DNA from: Allopusillimonas sp048270225
Lineage (GTDB): Bacteria > Pseudomonadota > Gammaproteobacteria > Burkholderiales > Burkholderiaceae_B
Reading direction: 5' to 3'
NCBI GenBank assembly: GCA_048270225.1
Contig: JBLWTG010000002.1
Coordinates: 186,001-250,000, forward strand
Length of the DNA stretch: 64,000 nucleotides
Shown: in pieces, positions 33,794 to 43,458 of the stretch
Numbering within the stretch: the stretch's first letter is position 1
Layout of the letters: each line of letters starts with the position of its first letter
The notes under the pieces: model-generated
Seen by the model: only the letters and a program-made list of their open reading frames with translations
What the model was told of the DNA's origin: nothing
Database searches by the model: none
Position numbers and translations under genes: made by a program

Positions 33794-34723
33794 CTATACC
33801 CGATCGATGATTTTCTCGCCGAACAGGCCCTGGGGCCGGAACAGCAGGAATACCAGCGCCAGCATGTAGGCGAACCATATCTCGATGCCTCCCCCCACAA
33901 ATGGCCCGAGATAGACTTCGGACAGTTTTTCTCCCACGCCGATGATCAGGCCGCCGATGATGGCGCCCGGCACAGATGTCAGGCCGCCCAGAATCACCAC
34001 AGGCAGCGCGCGCAACGCAGCGGTGGACAGCGTGAACTGCACGCCGAACTTGGAACCCCACACAATGCCGGCCACCAACGCCACCAGGCCGGCAACCGTC
34101 CAGACCACGACCCAGATGCGGTTCAACGGAATGCCGATGGACTGGGCTGCCTGATGGTCGTCGGCCACGGCACGCAGCGCGCGGCCCACGGCGGTGTACT
34201 GGAAAAAGAAGGCCAGTACCGCCACCAGCGCTGCCGCAACGGCGGCCGCGGTCAGGTCCTCAAGACTGATGAGCACACCGCCTTCGAACATGGACTCCAG
34301 GATGAACACCGGATCCTTGGGCATGCCGACGTCGATGGAGTACACACTGCTGCCGAAGATAAGCTGGCCCATGCCGTCCAGAAAATAGCTGATGCCTATG
34401 GTGGCCATGAGCAGTGTGGTGCCTTCCTGATTGACCAGATAGCGCAGCACCCATCGCTCGATCAGGATGGCGATGAGCCACATGAACACGGCAGTCACCA
34501 GAAAGGCCAGGATGTTGGCCAGCACCAGGCTTTCTATGCCCAGCCAGTGCGGAATCCAGGCCGAAAAGCGCGCCATGGACAGTGCGGCGATCAGCACCAT
34601 GGCGCCCTGGGCGAAGTTGAACACGCCGGAGGCCTTGAAAATAAGCACAAAACCCAGCGCCACCAAGGCGTACAGCATGCCCGACATCAGGCCGCCAAAC
34701 AGGGTTTCCAGGAAAAATGCCAT
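33794..34723 (-). CDS. livH: Branched-chain-type ABC transporter permease, LivH type
   Basis: 309 residues from ATG 34723, which has AAGGAAA 8 bp upstream; the frame is open further upstream but overlaps livG. It starts FFLETLFGGLMSGMLYALVA and has FNFAQGAMVLIAAL, RAVADDHQAAQSIGI and the coupling loop VILGGLTSVPGAIIGG, typical of LivH. About eight membrane segments. It lies 16 bp after livG. Confidence 0.94.
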   Translation of the reverse strand: MAFFLETLFGGLMSGMLYALVALGFVLIFKASGVFNFAQGAMVLIAALSMARFSAWIPHWLGIESLVLANILAFLVTAVFMWLIAILIERWVLRYLVNQEGTTLLMATIGISYFLDGMGQLIFGSSVYSIDVGMPKDPVFILESMFEGGVLISLEDLTAAAVAAALVAVLAFFFQYTAVGRALRAVADDHQAAQSIGIPLNRIWVVVWTVAGLVALVAGIVWGSKFGVQFTLSTAALRALPVVILGGLTSVPGAIIGGLIIGVGEKLSEVYLGPFVGGGIEIWFAYMLALVFLLFRPQGLFGEKIIDRV

Positions 34724-34739
34724 GACTGTCTTTCCTTGT

Positions 34740-35540
34740 TCAGTGGCCAGCGCCGAGATAGGCGCGTATAACGTCGGGGTTCTGGCGCACCTGGTCTGGA
34801 ACGCCGTCGCCGATCTTCTTGCCGTAATCGAGCACCACCACGCGATCCGAGATGTCCATGACAACGCCCATATCGTGCTCAATCAGCACAATGGTCGTAC
34901 CGTACTCGTCGTTCACATCCAGGATGAAGCGGCTCATGTCCTGCTTTTCTTCGATGTTCATGCCCGCCATGGGCTCATCCAGCAGCAGCATACGCGGCTC
35001 CATGGCCAGCGCCCGGCCCAGGTCCACGCGCTTTTGCAGGCCATAGGGCAGGCGTCCGACAGGCGTCTTGCGGTAGGCCTGAATTTCGAGAAAGTCGATG
35101 ATGTTCTCGACGAATTCGCGATGCGCGATTTCTTCGCGTTCGGCCGAACCGAGCCGGAACGCCTGCGCCAGCACGCCGCTCTTCATGCGCAGATTGCGCC
35201 CCGTCATGATGTTGTCGAGCACGCTCATGCCCTTGAACAGCGCCAGGTTCTGAAAAGTGCGCGCGATACCCATTTCGGCGGCGCGACGCGAATTCATCTT
35301 GCTGAACCGTACGCCCTCCAGCGTGATCTCGCCCTGCTGCGGGGTGTATACGCCGTTGATGACGTTCAGCATGGAGCTCTTGCCCGCGCCATTGGGGCCT
35401 ATGATGGCGCGTATCTCGTGCTCGCGAACATCGAAGGAAATATCGGTCAGCGCCTTGACGCCGCCAAAGGCCAGCGATATATGCTTCATGTCCAGGACGA
35501 CGTCCCCGATCCGCTGGTCTCGTTCATGTTGACCCATCAT
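34740..35540 (-). CDS. livG: Branched-chain-type ABC transporter ATPase, LivG type
   Basis: 266 residues. Walker A is IGPNGAGKSSMLNVI, the Q-loop region ARTFQNLALF, the signature LPYGLQKRVDLGRAL and Walker B MLLLDEPMAGMN, followed by VLIEHDMGVVMDISDRV. It starts with an ATGA overlap with the upstream acyl-CoA ligase, so ligase and transporter are translationally linked. Confidence 0.95.
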   Translation of the reverse strand: MMGQHERDQRIGDVVLDMKHISLAFGGVKALTDISFDVREHEIRAIIGPNGAGKSSMLNVINGVYTPQQGEITLEGVRFSKMNSRRAAEMGIARTFQNLALFKGMSVLDNIMTGRNLRMKSGVLAQAFRLGSAEREEIAHREFVENIIDFLEIQAYRKTPVGRLPYGLQKRVDLGRALAMEPRMLLLDEPMAGMNIEEKQDMSRFILDVNDEYGTTIVLIEHDMGVVMDISDRVVVLDYGKKIGDGVPDQVRQNPDVIRAYLGAGH

Positions 35541-37531
35541 GCAGCCTTCCTGGTATTGGCCGGGTACACCGTGGCCGTTTCGATGCGCAGATCCGCAGCA
35601 ATCTTCCCGGACCTGCCGTCCTCGAACTTCACCTCGGTCTCGATGTACTGTCTGTCCTTGCCCTCAAACAAGGCATCGACCAGCACGCTGTATTTCTGGG
35701 CGATGTAGCCGCGTCTCACTTTGCGCGTGCGCGTCAGCTCGTCGTCATCCGGGTCCAGCTCCTTGTGCAGAATCAGAAAACGAGCCACCTGCGAGCCCGC
35801 CAGCCTGGGGTCCGAGGCCAGGTCTGCATTCACCTGATTGACGCAATCGCGAATCAGCGCATAGACCTCGGGCTTGGCGGCAAGGTCTGTATAGCCGGCA
35901 TAAGGCAGGCCGCGCCGTTCCGCCCAGTTGCCCACGGCTTCCAGATCGATATTGATGAAAGCGCACACTTCCTGCATGCCGTTGCCGAAAGCCACCGTTT
36001 CCTTGATGTGCTGGAAGAACTTGAGTTTGTTCTCGATGTATTTGGGCGCGAACAGGCTGCCATCGGCCAGCTTGCCCACGTCCTTGGCGCGATCGATGAT
36101 CTTGAGCTGGCCATCGTCATCCAGGTAGCCGGCATCGCCGGTGTGGTACCAGCCGTCCTCGGTATAGGATTCGGCCGTCGCTTCCGGGTTGCGGTAATAG
36201 CCCGTGAACAGCCCCGGGCTGCGCACCTGGATTTCGCCATTCCCGGCGACACGTATTTCCACGCCCTTGACCGGCGGCCCCACCGTGTCGGCGCGCACCT
36301 GGCCATCGGCCTGCACACAGACGAAGACCGAGGTTTCCGTGGAGCCGTACAACTGCTTGAGGTTGACGCCTATGGAGCGGTAGAACACGAACAGGTCCGG
36401 GCCGATGGCCTCGCCCGCTGTATAGGCCACCCTTACACGGCTCATGCCCAGCGCATTGCGCAGCGGTCCGTAGACCGTCAGATTGCCCAGTGCATACAAC
36501 AGCCTGTCCCACAGGCTCACGGCGGGATCCTTGTCCAGAATGCGCACGCCTACGCGGCGCGCCAGGTTCATGAAGACATGGAACAGCTTGCGCTTGATGG
36601 CCGAAGCATCCTCCATGCGTATCATCACGTGGGTGAGCAGGCCCTCCAGCACCCTCGGCGGCGCAAAATAATAAGTCGGGCCGATATCGTGCATGTCTAT
36701 CGACACCGTTTCGGGCGATTCGGGATGGTTCACCGTGAACCCGGTCACCAGGAACTGGGTATAGGAAAACATATTCTGCCCTATCCACGCGGGCGGCAGA
36801 TACGCCAGCACGTCTTCCCTATCCGTCAGCCCCTCAAGCTCCTGGATGGCTGCGCCGCGATCGATCAGCGCATGATGTGAGAGCACCACCCCTTTGGGCT
36901 TGCCCGTCGTGCCCGAGGTATAGAACATCGCAGCCGCGTCCTCGGGACGGATGGCGGCCATGGCCTGGTCCACATATCCCGGATGGGCGGCCTCGAAATC
37001 GCGGCCTTGTTCCTTCAGGCGCTCAAAGGACAGGAGGCGGGCTTTGTCGTAATTGCGCAGGCCACGGGGATCGTCGAACACCACCCAGGACAGGCCCGGG
37101 CACTGGTCGGCGATCTCCAGCATCTTGTCCACCTGCTCCTGGTTCTCGACCACGGCAACATGGATTTCAGCATCCTGCACGACATACTGCATTTCCTGCG
37201 CGACGGCATCCTGATACAGCGGCACAGGAATGGCGCCGATGCACTGCGCCGCCATCATCGACAGATACAGGCGCGGGCGATTCTCGCCTACAATGGCCAC
37301 GTGCTGGCCAGACTGTATGCCCAGCGACGCAAACCCATTGGCCAGTTCACGCACCTGTTGCGCGAGTTCGGCCCAGGTGATGGTTTGCCAGATGCCCAGG
37401 TCTTTTTCCCGCATGGCCGGGCGCTGTCCGCGAACACCGGCATGGTGCATCACCAGCGCAGGAAAAGTCTGCGGTCCAGCATATGTCGTATTTGCAGGCG
37501 AGGTCTGCACCACGTTGTCTCCTTCCGCCAT
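35537..37531 (-). CDS. AMP-dependent long-chain acyl-CoA synthetase-like ligase
   Basis: 664 residues from ATG 37531 (an in-frame GTG at 37558 is an alternative). ANL-family motifs are YTSGTTGKPKGVVLSH (P-loop), LYGSTETSVFVCV, and WYHTGDAGYLDDDGQLKIID, with KLADGSLFAPKYIENKLKF in the C-terminal domain. This is the large type seen beside Liv-like transporters. It should convert a fatty or other organic acid to its CoA ester. It is the first gene of the operon and is preceded by a Crp/Fnr-like inverted repeat. Confidence 0.92.
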   Translation of the reverse strand: MAEGDNVVQTSPANTTYAGPQTFPALVMHHAGVRGQRPAMREKDLGIWQTITWAELAQQVRELANGFASLGIQSGQHVAIVGENRPRLYLSMMAAQCIGAIPVPLYQDAVAQEMQYVVQDAEIHVAVVENQEQVDKMLEIADQCPGLSWVVFDDPRGLRNYDKARLLSFERLKEQGRDFEAAHPGYVDQAMAAIRPEDAAAMFYTSGTTGKPKGVVLSHHALIDRGAAIQELEGLTDREDVLAYLPPAWIGQNMFSYTQFLVTGFTVNHPESPETVSIDMHDIGPTYYFAPPRVLEGLLTHVMIRMEDASAIKRKLFHVFMNLARRVGVRILDKDPAVSLWDRLLYALGNLTVYGPLRNALGMSRVRVAYTAGEAIGPDLFVFYRSIGVNLKQLYGSTETSVFVCVQADGQVRADTVGPPVKGVEIRVAGNGEIQVRSPGLFTGYYRNPEATAESYTEDGWYHTGDAGYLDDDGQLKIIDRAKDVGKLADGSLFAPKYIENKLKFFQHIKETVAFGNGMQEVCAFINIDLEAVGNWAERRGLPYAGYTDLAAKPEVYALIRDCVNQVNADLASDPRLAGSQVARFLILHKELDPDDDELTRTRKVRRGYIAQKYSVLVDALFEGKDRQYIETEVKFEDGRSGKIAADLRIETATVYPANTRKAA

Positions 37532-37540
37532 TGTTCTGAC

Positions 37541-37554
37541 CTGATATTGATCAG
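37541..37554 (-). promoter_or_regulatory. Candidate Crp/Fnr-type operator upstream of the acyl-CoA ligase operon
   Basis: CTGAT-N4-ATCAG is a perfect inverted repeat with the half-site spacing of Crp/Fnr sites. It lies 9 bp upstream of the ligase ATG, where binding would block expression. The divergent Crp/Fnr-family gene is the likely ligand-responsive regulator. Confidence 0.5.
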
Positions 37555-37677
37555 ACACTGGCTGGTTTTTGTATCCAGTTGTTTTATTATCGACTCAACT
37601 GTAGGTAAAGTTATAGGGTGTGCCGCACTCCAACTGTCCCGGATATGACATTCACGCTTTTTCTAGGGTAAATCCCC

Positions 37678-38355
37678 ATGCACCCGAAAGACCTCCTGCA
37701 AGACACCGCCGCCTGGTTCGGCCTGCTCGATCCCGATCAGCAGGCGCGCGTGCGGCAGGATGTACAGTTCACCAGCTATTCCGCCGGCGCCATGATCGAG
37801 CGCAAGGGGGGCAAGGCCTATGCGTGGATAGGCGTGCATGCCGGTCTGGTCAAGGTATCGGTAGGCAATCCGGAGGGCAAGATGGCATCGCTGACCGGTG
37901 TGCCGGTGGGCGGGTGGATAGGAGAAGGTTCGCTGCTCAAGCACGAAGCCCGCAAGTACGACGTCGTGGCCTTGCGCGACAGTGTCATTGCACGCCTGCC
38001 CGAAGCTACATTCAACTGGCTGCTGGACAGCAGCATTCCCTTTAACCGCTATCTGCTGCATCAGTTGAACGAACGGGTCGGACAGTTTATCGGCAAGGCC
38101 GAATACGACCGTCTGCTCGCGCCCGATGCGCGCGTGGCGCGCTGCCTGGCCGAGCTGTTCAATCCGCTGCTGTATCCGGGCAAGGGCGAGATGCGCCTGG
38201 ACATTACCCAGGAAGAAATCGGTTTTCTGGCGCGCACTTCGCGCCAGCGCACCAACCAGGCGCTCGGTGCGCTGGAAGATGCCCAGTTGCTCAAGCTGGA
38301 ATACGGCGCCGTTCAGGTGCTAGACCTGAACGGCCTCAGGAGCTATGGCCTGTAG
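37678..38355 (+). CDS. Crp/Fnr-family transcriptional regulator
   Basis: 225 residues. An N-terminal cyclic-nucleotide-binding-like beta-barrel (about 15-130) and a C-terminal winged helix with ITQEEIGFLARTSRQRTNQA. It has no cluster of N-terminal cysteines, so it is not an oxygen-sensing FNR. The ligand is unknown, perhaps an acyl-CoA made by the ligases (inference). Transcription is divergent from the ligase-liv operon, with 146 bp between the starts. Its stop is only 3 bp from the end of the convergent Bug gene. Confidence 0.9.
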   Translation: MHPKDLLQDTAAWFGLLDPDQQARVRQDVQFTSYSAGAMIERKGGKAYAWIGVHAGLVKVSVGNPEGKMASLTGVPVGGWIGEGSLLKHEARKYDVVALRDSVIARLPEATFNWLLDSSIPFNRYLLHQLNERVGQFIGKAEYDRLLAPDARVARCLAELFNPLLYPGKGEMRLDITQEEIGFLARTSRQRTNQALGALEDAQLLKLEYGAVQVLDLNGLRSYGL

Positions 38356-38358
38356 CGC

Positions 38359-39330
38359 TTAATCCAGCTTGATGCCGGCAGTCTTGATGACCTTGGCCCA
38401 CTCTGTGCGCTGAGCATCCGCATAGGCCTTGAAATCCGCAGCATCCATGGGCAGCGGCTCCACGCCCATGGCGCGGATTTTGTCGGCGACCTCGGGCAGC
38501 TTGAGCGCCGCCTGCAGATCAGCGCTCAGTTTCTTGACCGCATCGGCAGGCATGCCGGCCGGACCAACCAGGCCTTGCCAGGCATAGGCATTGAAGTCCT
38601 GCACGCCTGCTTCGGCCATCGTCGGCACGTTGGGCAGCAGATCAATGCGCTTGGGCGTGGCTACCGCCAGTACACGCAGCTTGCCAGCCTTGATATTGGA
38701 CAGCGCTGCGGCGGAATCCACAAACCCCATGTCGACCTGGCCGCCGATCAGATCCTGCAGCGCCGGCGCCGCGCCCTTGTAGGGAACATGCAGAATTTTG
38801 ACATCCGCGCGCTGCTTGAACATTTCCAGCGCAAGGTGATGAGGCGAGCCAGCGCCCGCAGAAGCCGATGTCAGTGCGCCGGGTTTTGCCTGGGCGGCCT
38901 TGATCACGTCCTGCACGGTCTTGAACGGCGAGGAGGCATTCACGGCAAGCATGAGCGGAAACCGCGCGATGCCGCCGATATAGGTGAATTTGGCCGGATC
39001 GTACTGCAGCTTGGAATACAGCGAAGGGTTATAAGCCAGCGTGCCTGAGTCGGCCGTGCCCACGACGTATCCGTCCGCGGGCGCGCCCTGCACATAGGTT
39101 GCGCCGATAATCGTGGCGGCGCCGGGCTTGTTCTCCACCACGATGGTCTGGCCCAGGGACTTCTCCAGGCCCGAGGCCACCAGCCGCGCGATCACATCGG
39201 AGCCGCCGCCGGCCGGATAAGGCACGACCCATTGCACCGAGCGGTCGGGCCAGGCAGCCTGCGCACCCGAGGCGATGGTCACCAGCGCCACAGCGGCAAA
39301 CGTCTTGAGTGCTTTCATTGATTTGGACAT
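38359..39330 (-). CDS. Bug-family tripartite tricarboxylate transporter binding protein
   Basis: 323 residues from ATG 39330. Signal peptide ending ASGAQAA. Bug hallmarks: WVVPYPAGGGSDVIARLVAS, VVENKPGAATIIGATYV, VPYKGAAPALQDLIGGQVDM and LLPNVPTMAEAG. The family is greatly expanded in Alcaligenaceae. No TctA/TctB membrane genes are nearby, as is common for orphan Bug genes. The bound ligand is probably a small carboxylate. Confidence 0.93.
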   Translation of the reverse strand: MSKSMKALKTFAAVALVTIASGAQAAWPDRSVQWVVPYPAGGGSDVIARLVASGLEKSLGQTIVVENKPGAATIIGATYVQGAPADGYVVGTADSGTLAYNPSLYSKLQYDPAKFTYIGGIARFPLMLAVNASSPFKTVQDVIKAAQAKPGALTSASAGAGSPHHLALEMFKQRADVKILHVPYKGAAPALQDLIGGQVDMGFVDSAAALSNIKAGKLRVLAVATPKRIDLLPNVPTMAEAGVQDFNAYAWQGLVGPAGMPADAVKKLSADLQAALKLPEVADKIRAMGVEPLPMDAADFKAYADAQRTEWAKVIKTAGIKLD

Positions 39331-39556
39331 GGATGATTGTCTCCGTAAACGATACAAGTTCATCAGTATGCAACGAGTTTGTGGATTTTGAAATCAGGAG
39401 CGACCCGGGGAGATCAACTATTTCCTCCCGCCTGCATATGTCCCCATTTATTTTTACGCTCATTTATAAGGGACGGATTAACGCATTGATTTAGAATGAT
39501 GACATCTTCTGTTCCATGTACCGTTGTCTCATTCCATTCCAAGCAAGGTTGAAGTC

Positions 39557-40846
39557 ATGTCAGAAAACCCCAAGCACTCTTTGCCCTCTTACCTCGACGC
39601 CCAGCACCTGGGGCCGTGGGGCGTCTATCTCGAGCAGGTAGAGCGCGTCACGCCCTACCTGGGCAAGCTGAGCAAATGGGTCGAGACGCTCAAGCGTCCG
39701 AAACGCGCCCTGATCGTTGATGTCCCCATCGAGCTGGACAACGGCACGATCGCCCACTTCGAAGGGTATCGCGTGCAGCACAACACCTCGCGCGGCCCAG
39801 GCAAGGGCGGCGTACGCTTTCACCAGGATGTCACCCTGTCCGAAGTCATGGCGCTGTCCGCCTGGATGTCGGTCAAGTCGGCGGCGGTCAACCTGCCGTT
39901 CGGCGGCGCCAAGGGCGGGGTGCGGCTCGATCCGCACAATTACTCCCAGGCCGAGCTTGAGCGCATCACCCGACGCTACACCAGCGAGATCGGCGTCATC
40001 ATCGGACCCAATAAAGACATCCCGGCACCCGACGTCAACACCAATGCGCAGACCATGGCCTGGATGATGGACACCTACTCCATGAACGAAGGCGGCACCG
40101 CCACCGGCGTGGTCACCGGCAAGCCTATTTCGCTGGGCGGCAGTCTGGGGCGCGTCGAGGCCACCGGCCGCGGCGTATATGTCGTAGGCTGCGAGGCCGC
40201 GCGCGATGCGGGCATTTCCATCAACGGAGCACGCATTGTCATTCAGGGCTTCGGCAATGTGGGTGGAACTGCCGCCCGTCTTTTTCACGAAGCCGGCGCA
40301 AAAATCATCGCCGTGCAGGATCACACCGGCAGCATCCATAATGCCAACGGCCTGGATATTCCGGCCATCCAGGCTTATGCGCAGGAACACGGCGGCATTG
40401 CCGGCGTCGCCAATGCCGAGATCATCGCGCCGGACGATTTCTGGGCGCTCGAAACCGAGCTGCTGATCCCCGCCGCGCTCGAGAGCCAGATCAACGAACA
40501 GAACGCCGACCGCGTACGCGCCAAGGTGGTGATCGAGGGCGCCAACGGTCCCACTACACCAGAGGCCGACGACATCCTGGTCTCCAAAGGCACGCTGGTG
40601 GTACCCGACGTGCTGGCCAATGCGGGCGGCGTCACCGTCAGCTATTTCGAATGGGTGCAGGATTTCTCCAGCTTCTTCTGGAACGAAGCCGAGATCAATC
40701 ACCGCCTCGAAGCCATCATGCGTTCGGCCTACTCGTCGGTATCGGCGGTCGCCGCCGAGCACAAGGTCAGTCAGCGCACCGCCGCCTTCATCACCGCCTG
40801 CACCCGTATCCTGGAAGCGCGCGAAGTACGCGGTTTGTACCCCTGA
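39557..40846 (+). CDS. gdhA: Glutamate dehydrogenase (Glu/Leu/Phe/Val dehydrogenase family)
   Basis: 429 residues. The substrate-domain blocks are KGGVRFHQDVTLSEVMALS, VNLPFGGAKGGVRLDP (catalytic lysine region) and DIPAPDVNTNAQTMAW. The Rossmann domain has VIQGFGNVGGTAARLFHEAG. Length fits the bacterial hexameric form. ATG 39557 is preceded by AAGG. It interconverts glutamate and 2-oxoglutarate with ammonium. NAD or NADP specificity is not certain from the sequence. Confidence 0.95.
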   Translation: MSENPKHSLPSYLDAQHLGPWGVYLEQVERVTPYLGKLSKWVETLKRPKRALIVDVPIELDNGTIAHFEGYRVQHNTSRGPGKGGVRFHQDVTLSEVMALSAWMSVKSAAVNLPFGGAKGGVRLDPHNYSQAELERITRRYTSEIGVIIGPNKDIPAPDVNTNAQTMAWMMDTYSMNEGGTATGVVTGKPISLGGSLGRVEATGRGVYVVGCEAARDAGISINGARIVIQGFGNVGGTAARLFHEAGAKIIAVQDHTGSIHNANGLDIPAIQAYAQEHGGIAGVANAEIIAPDDFWALETELLIPAALESQINEQNADRVRAKVVIEGANGPTTPEADDILVSKGTLVVPDVLANAGGVTVSYFEWVQDFSSFFWNEAEINHRLEAIMRSAYSSVSAVAAEHKVSQRTAAFITACTRILEAREVRGLYP

Positions 40847-40868
40847 TCATCCACTGCCCCAGGGGTGT

Positions 40869-40888
40869 GCGGCCGCAGCAGCGGCCGC
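40869..40888. terminator. Hairpin between convergent gdhA and treY
   Basis: GCGGCCGC repeated around AGCA forms an 8-bp stem between the two stop codons. It has no T run on either side, so a terminator role is only likely, not certain. Confidence 0.4.
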
Positions 40889-40893
40889 GCGCC

Positions 40894-43458
40894 TCACGCG
40901 CAGCCCGTGCGCAACACGGCGACAGGCAAGGCATGCAGTACATCGGCCAGGGCCAGCCGGCCCTGCTCGTCCACGCTCAGATCCTTGCCCGAGAGCGCAT
41001 CGCGCAATGTCGTGCCCGCCAGCGCCGAAGGCACTCCGACGCAGGTGTCCTCCCAGAAGGCATCCGCCAGATGAGGCAGGCGCGGGTCAGACCCGTCGTC
41101 GCCATAATGGCCGTGCTCATCCAGGCTGCCGCAGACGGCGGCCGCGCACAAGCGCGGCACCACGACGATCAGGTGCTCGCCCTGGCCGCTGCGCGCAAAA
41201 GCCAGCACATTGTCGCGCTGCGCACCCTGCACCGGCAGCGGCTGGTAGCCGCCATCTGAAAACAAGGCAGGCATCTCGCGCCGCAAACGCAGCAGGCAGG
41301 CAATCAAGGCCTGCTTGATATGGCCGTCGCGCCAGCCGCGCAGCAGTCCCGGCAAGTCTGCGGCGCGGTTGTCCATGGCCGTCAGCGCCGCGCTGCGCGC
41401 CTCGAAATCCACTGCACCGCGATTATCCGGATCAACCAGGCTGAAGTCCCACCATTCCGTGCCCTGGTAGAGATCAGGAACCCCCGGGACCGTATGACGC
41501 AGCACCACCTGCGTGAAACTGTTCACCACCCCGCCCGGCGCGATATAGCGTGCGAACCTGCCGATATCGCCCACCAGCGCATGATTGTCGTGATCGAGCA
41601 CCATGCTGATCAGAAAATCCTCGGCGATCTGCTCATACCAATAGTCTGGTGAAAACCAGCCCGAATTGCGCTTGGCTTCGCGCAAGGCCTTGGTCTGCCA
41701 TTGCACCAGGCGCCTGACATAACTGCGCAGGCAGGTGCCATCGTCGCGCATCATCGCCGGGTCCAGCGGCCAGGCCCCCACCATGGTCTGGAACAGCATA
41801 TAGCGCTCGCCGGCCTGGACCGATCCTGCCTGCGGCAGGTCCGCCCCCGGCCAATGCAGCCAGCGGTGTGCCGCCTGCAGCCACTTGGCCGGCATTTCGC
41901 TCAGGACCGCCAGTCTGGCACGCACGTCTTCGCCGCGTTTGTGGTCATGCGTGGCGGTGCACAGCATTGCGGCAGGCGCGTTGCGGGCACGCCATGTATT
42001 GCGTTCGTGAAAGACCTGCGCAGTGATGGAAAACACATCCAGGTCGCTGCCCACGTCATTGCGCGACAAAAGACGGCCATAACGGTAAAAGGCAGTGTCT
42101 TCCTGGGCTTTGGCGGCCAGCGGCGGCGTCAGTTGCTGGAACCGGCGCACCGACTCCGGCGTCACTCCCGGATGCGCCGCCTGCGCGTCCAGGTAACTGC
42201 GGTATACGGGAAACGTCGACAGCACGCCATCCACGACTTTGGCCGCCAGCGCCGGCGACCAGTGCGCGGCAGCAGCGGGGGCCGCTGCGGACAGGCTGCG
42301 CAGCAAGGCAGCGCGCTCGGCAACAAAGTGGCGGCGCAGCAACTGCCGCCGCGCATCGCAGACATGCTGCGGCGCTGTCCTCGCATCGCCGCTCAGCGTG
42401 TGCCAGGCTTCGGTCAGCGGCAATTTTCCGCGCCCGTCATGCAGCACTGCGGCAGCCTGGTCCATGAAGTCGTACCCGCTCGTGCCGTCGACGCCCCATC
42501 CTGGATCCAGGGTTTCGCCGGATGCCAGGATTTTCTCGACGATTACCCACGGAGCCTGCCCGCGCAGTTCCGGCGGGCGCTGGCCGCGCCTCTCCTGCAG
42601 TGCGGCGCACAGCCTGCGGCAATAGTCGGGCGGCTCGGCCAGTCCGTCGACATGATCGACGCGCACGCCATCGATGGCGCCCCGCGCGTACAGCCGCAGG
42701 GGCAGGGCGTGAACCGCATCGAAGACATTTTCCTTTTCCACTCGCACACCGATCAGGTCGCTGATCTCGAAAAAGCGGCGCCAGTTGATGCAGCGTGCAG
42801 CACTGCGCCACCATGCCAGCCGGTAGTGCTGGCGATCCAGCAATTCCTGCAGGCGTTTGCGGCCTTCTGCATCGTCGGGTCCATAGCGCTTGAGCACGTC
42901 CTGCTGGCTGAGCCCGGACGCGCGCAAAGAGCCTGGCGCCAGCGGATAGCGGGTCTCGCCCACCTTGATACGGAAGGCGCCGGGCTCATTGTCATAGACC
43001 AGCCTGATCTGTCCGCTGGCCAGACTGCGCTGGTAAGCGCCTGCCAGAAAAGGCGCCAGAACACGCCCTTTCAGGACACGGCCCGCAGGTTCCCAGTCAA
43101 TATCGAACCAGTCTGCGTAGGCGCTGTCGCGGCCATGCTCGAGCACATCCCACCACCAGGCATTGTCCGCGTGAGTGGCCATATGATTGGGCACGATGTC
43201 CAGGATCAGGCCCATGCCGAGCTGACGCGCTTCGCCCGCCAGTGTCAGCAGCGCCGCTTCGCCCCCGAGCTCAGGACTGACCTGGCCGTGATCGACGACA
43301 TCGTAGCCATGCGTGGAGCCCGGGCGCGCCCGAGAGATCGGTGACAGATAGAGGTGACTGATGCCCAGGCGCGCAAAATACGCCAGACGGGCGCGCGCAT
43401 CCTCCAGCGTGAATGCCTGGTTCAACTGCAAACGGAGGGTAGCGCGCACGCTGTTCAT
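40894..43458 (-). CDS. treY: Maltooligosyl trehalose synthase TreY
   Basis: 854 residues, GH13 family. N-terminal ATLRLQLNQAFTLEDARARL and LYLSPISRARPGSTHGYDVV mark TreY. Catalytic blocks are LILDIVPNHMA, DGVRVDHVDGLAEPPDY (nucleophile aspartate) and VIVEKILASGE. It turns the reducing end of a maltooligosaccharide into a terminal trehalose unit. The gene overlaps treZ by 4 bp (ATGA) and lies third after glgA, so it probably works on glucan made by GlgA. Confidence 0.95.
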   Translation of the reverse strand: MNSVRATLRLQLNQAFTLEDARARLAYFARLGISHLYLSPISRARPGSTHGYDVVDHGQVSPELGGEAALLTLAGEARQLGMGLILDIVPNHMATHADNAWWWDVLEHGRDSAYADWFDIDWEPAGRVLKGRVLAPFLAGAYQRSLASGQIRLVYDNEPGAFRIKVGETRYPLAPGSLRASGLSQQDVLKRYGPDDAEGRKRLQELLDRQHYRLAWWRSAARCINWRRFFEISDLIGVRVEKENVFDAVHALPLRLYARGAIDGVRVDHVDGLAEPPDYCRRLCAALQERRGQRPPELRGQAPWVIVEKILASGETLDPGWGVDGTSGYDFMDQAAAVLHDGRGKLPLTEAWHTLSGDARTAPQHVCDARRQLLRRHFVAERAALLRSLSAAAPAAAAHWSPALAAKVVDGVLSTFPVYRSYLDAQAAHPGVTPESVRRFQQLTPPLAAKAQEDTAFYRYGRLLSRNDVGSDLDVFSITAQVFHERNTWRARNAPAAMLCTATHDHKRGEDVRARLAVLSEMPAKWLQAAHRWLHWPGADLPQAGSVQAGERYMLFQTMVGAWPLDPAMMRDDGTCLRSYVRRLVQWQTKALREAKRNSGWFSPDYWYEQIAEDFLISMVLDHDNHALVGDIGRFARYIAPGGVVNSFTQVVLRHTVPGVPDLYQGTEWWDFSLVDPDNRGAVDFEARSAALTAMDNRAADLPGLLRGWRDGHIKQALIACLLRLRREMPALFSDGGYQPLPVQGAQRDNVLAFARSGQGEHLIVVVPRLCAAAVCGSLDEHGHYGDDGSDPRLPHLADAFWEDTCVGVPSALAGTTLRDALSGKDLSVDEQGRLALADVLHALPVAVLRTGCA

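Noticed and set aside
40869..40888. GCGGCCGC pair as a specific recombination site
   Set aside because: The octamer is common in high-GC DNA; a simple hairpin between convergent genes is enough to explain it.
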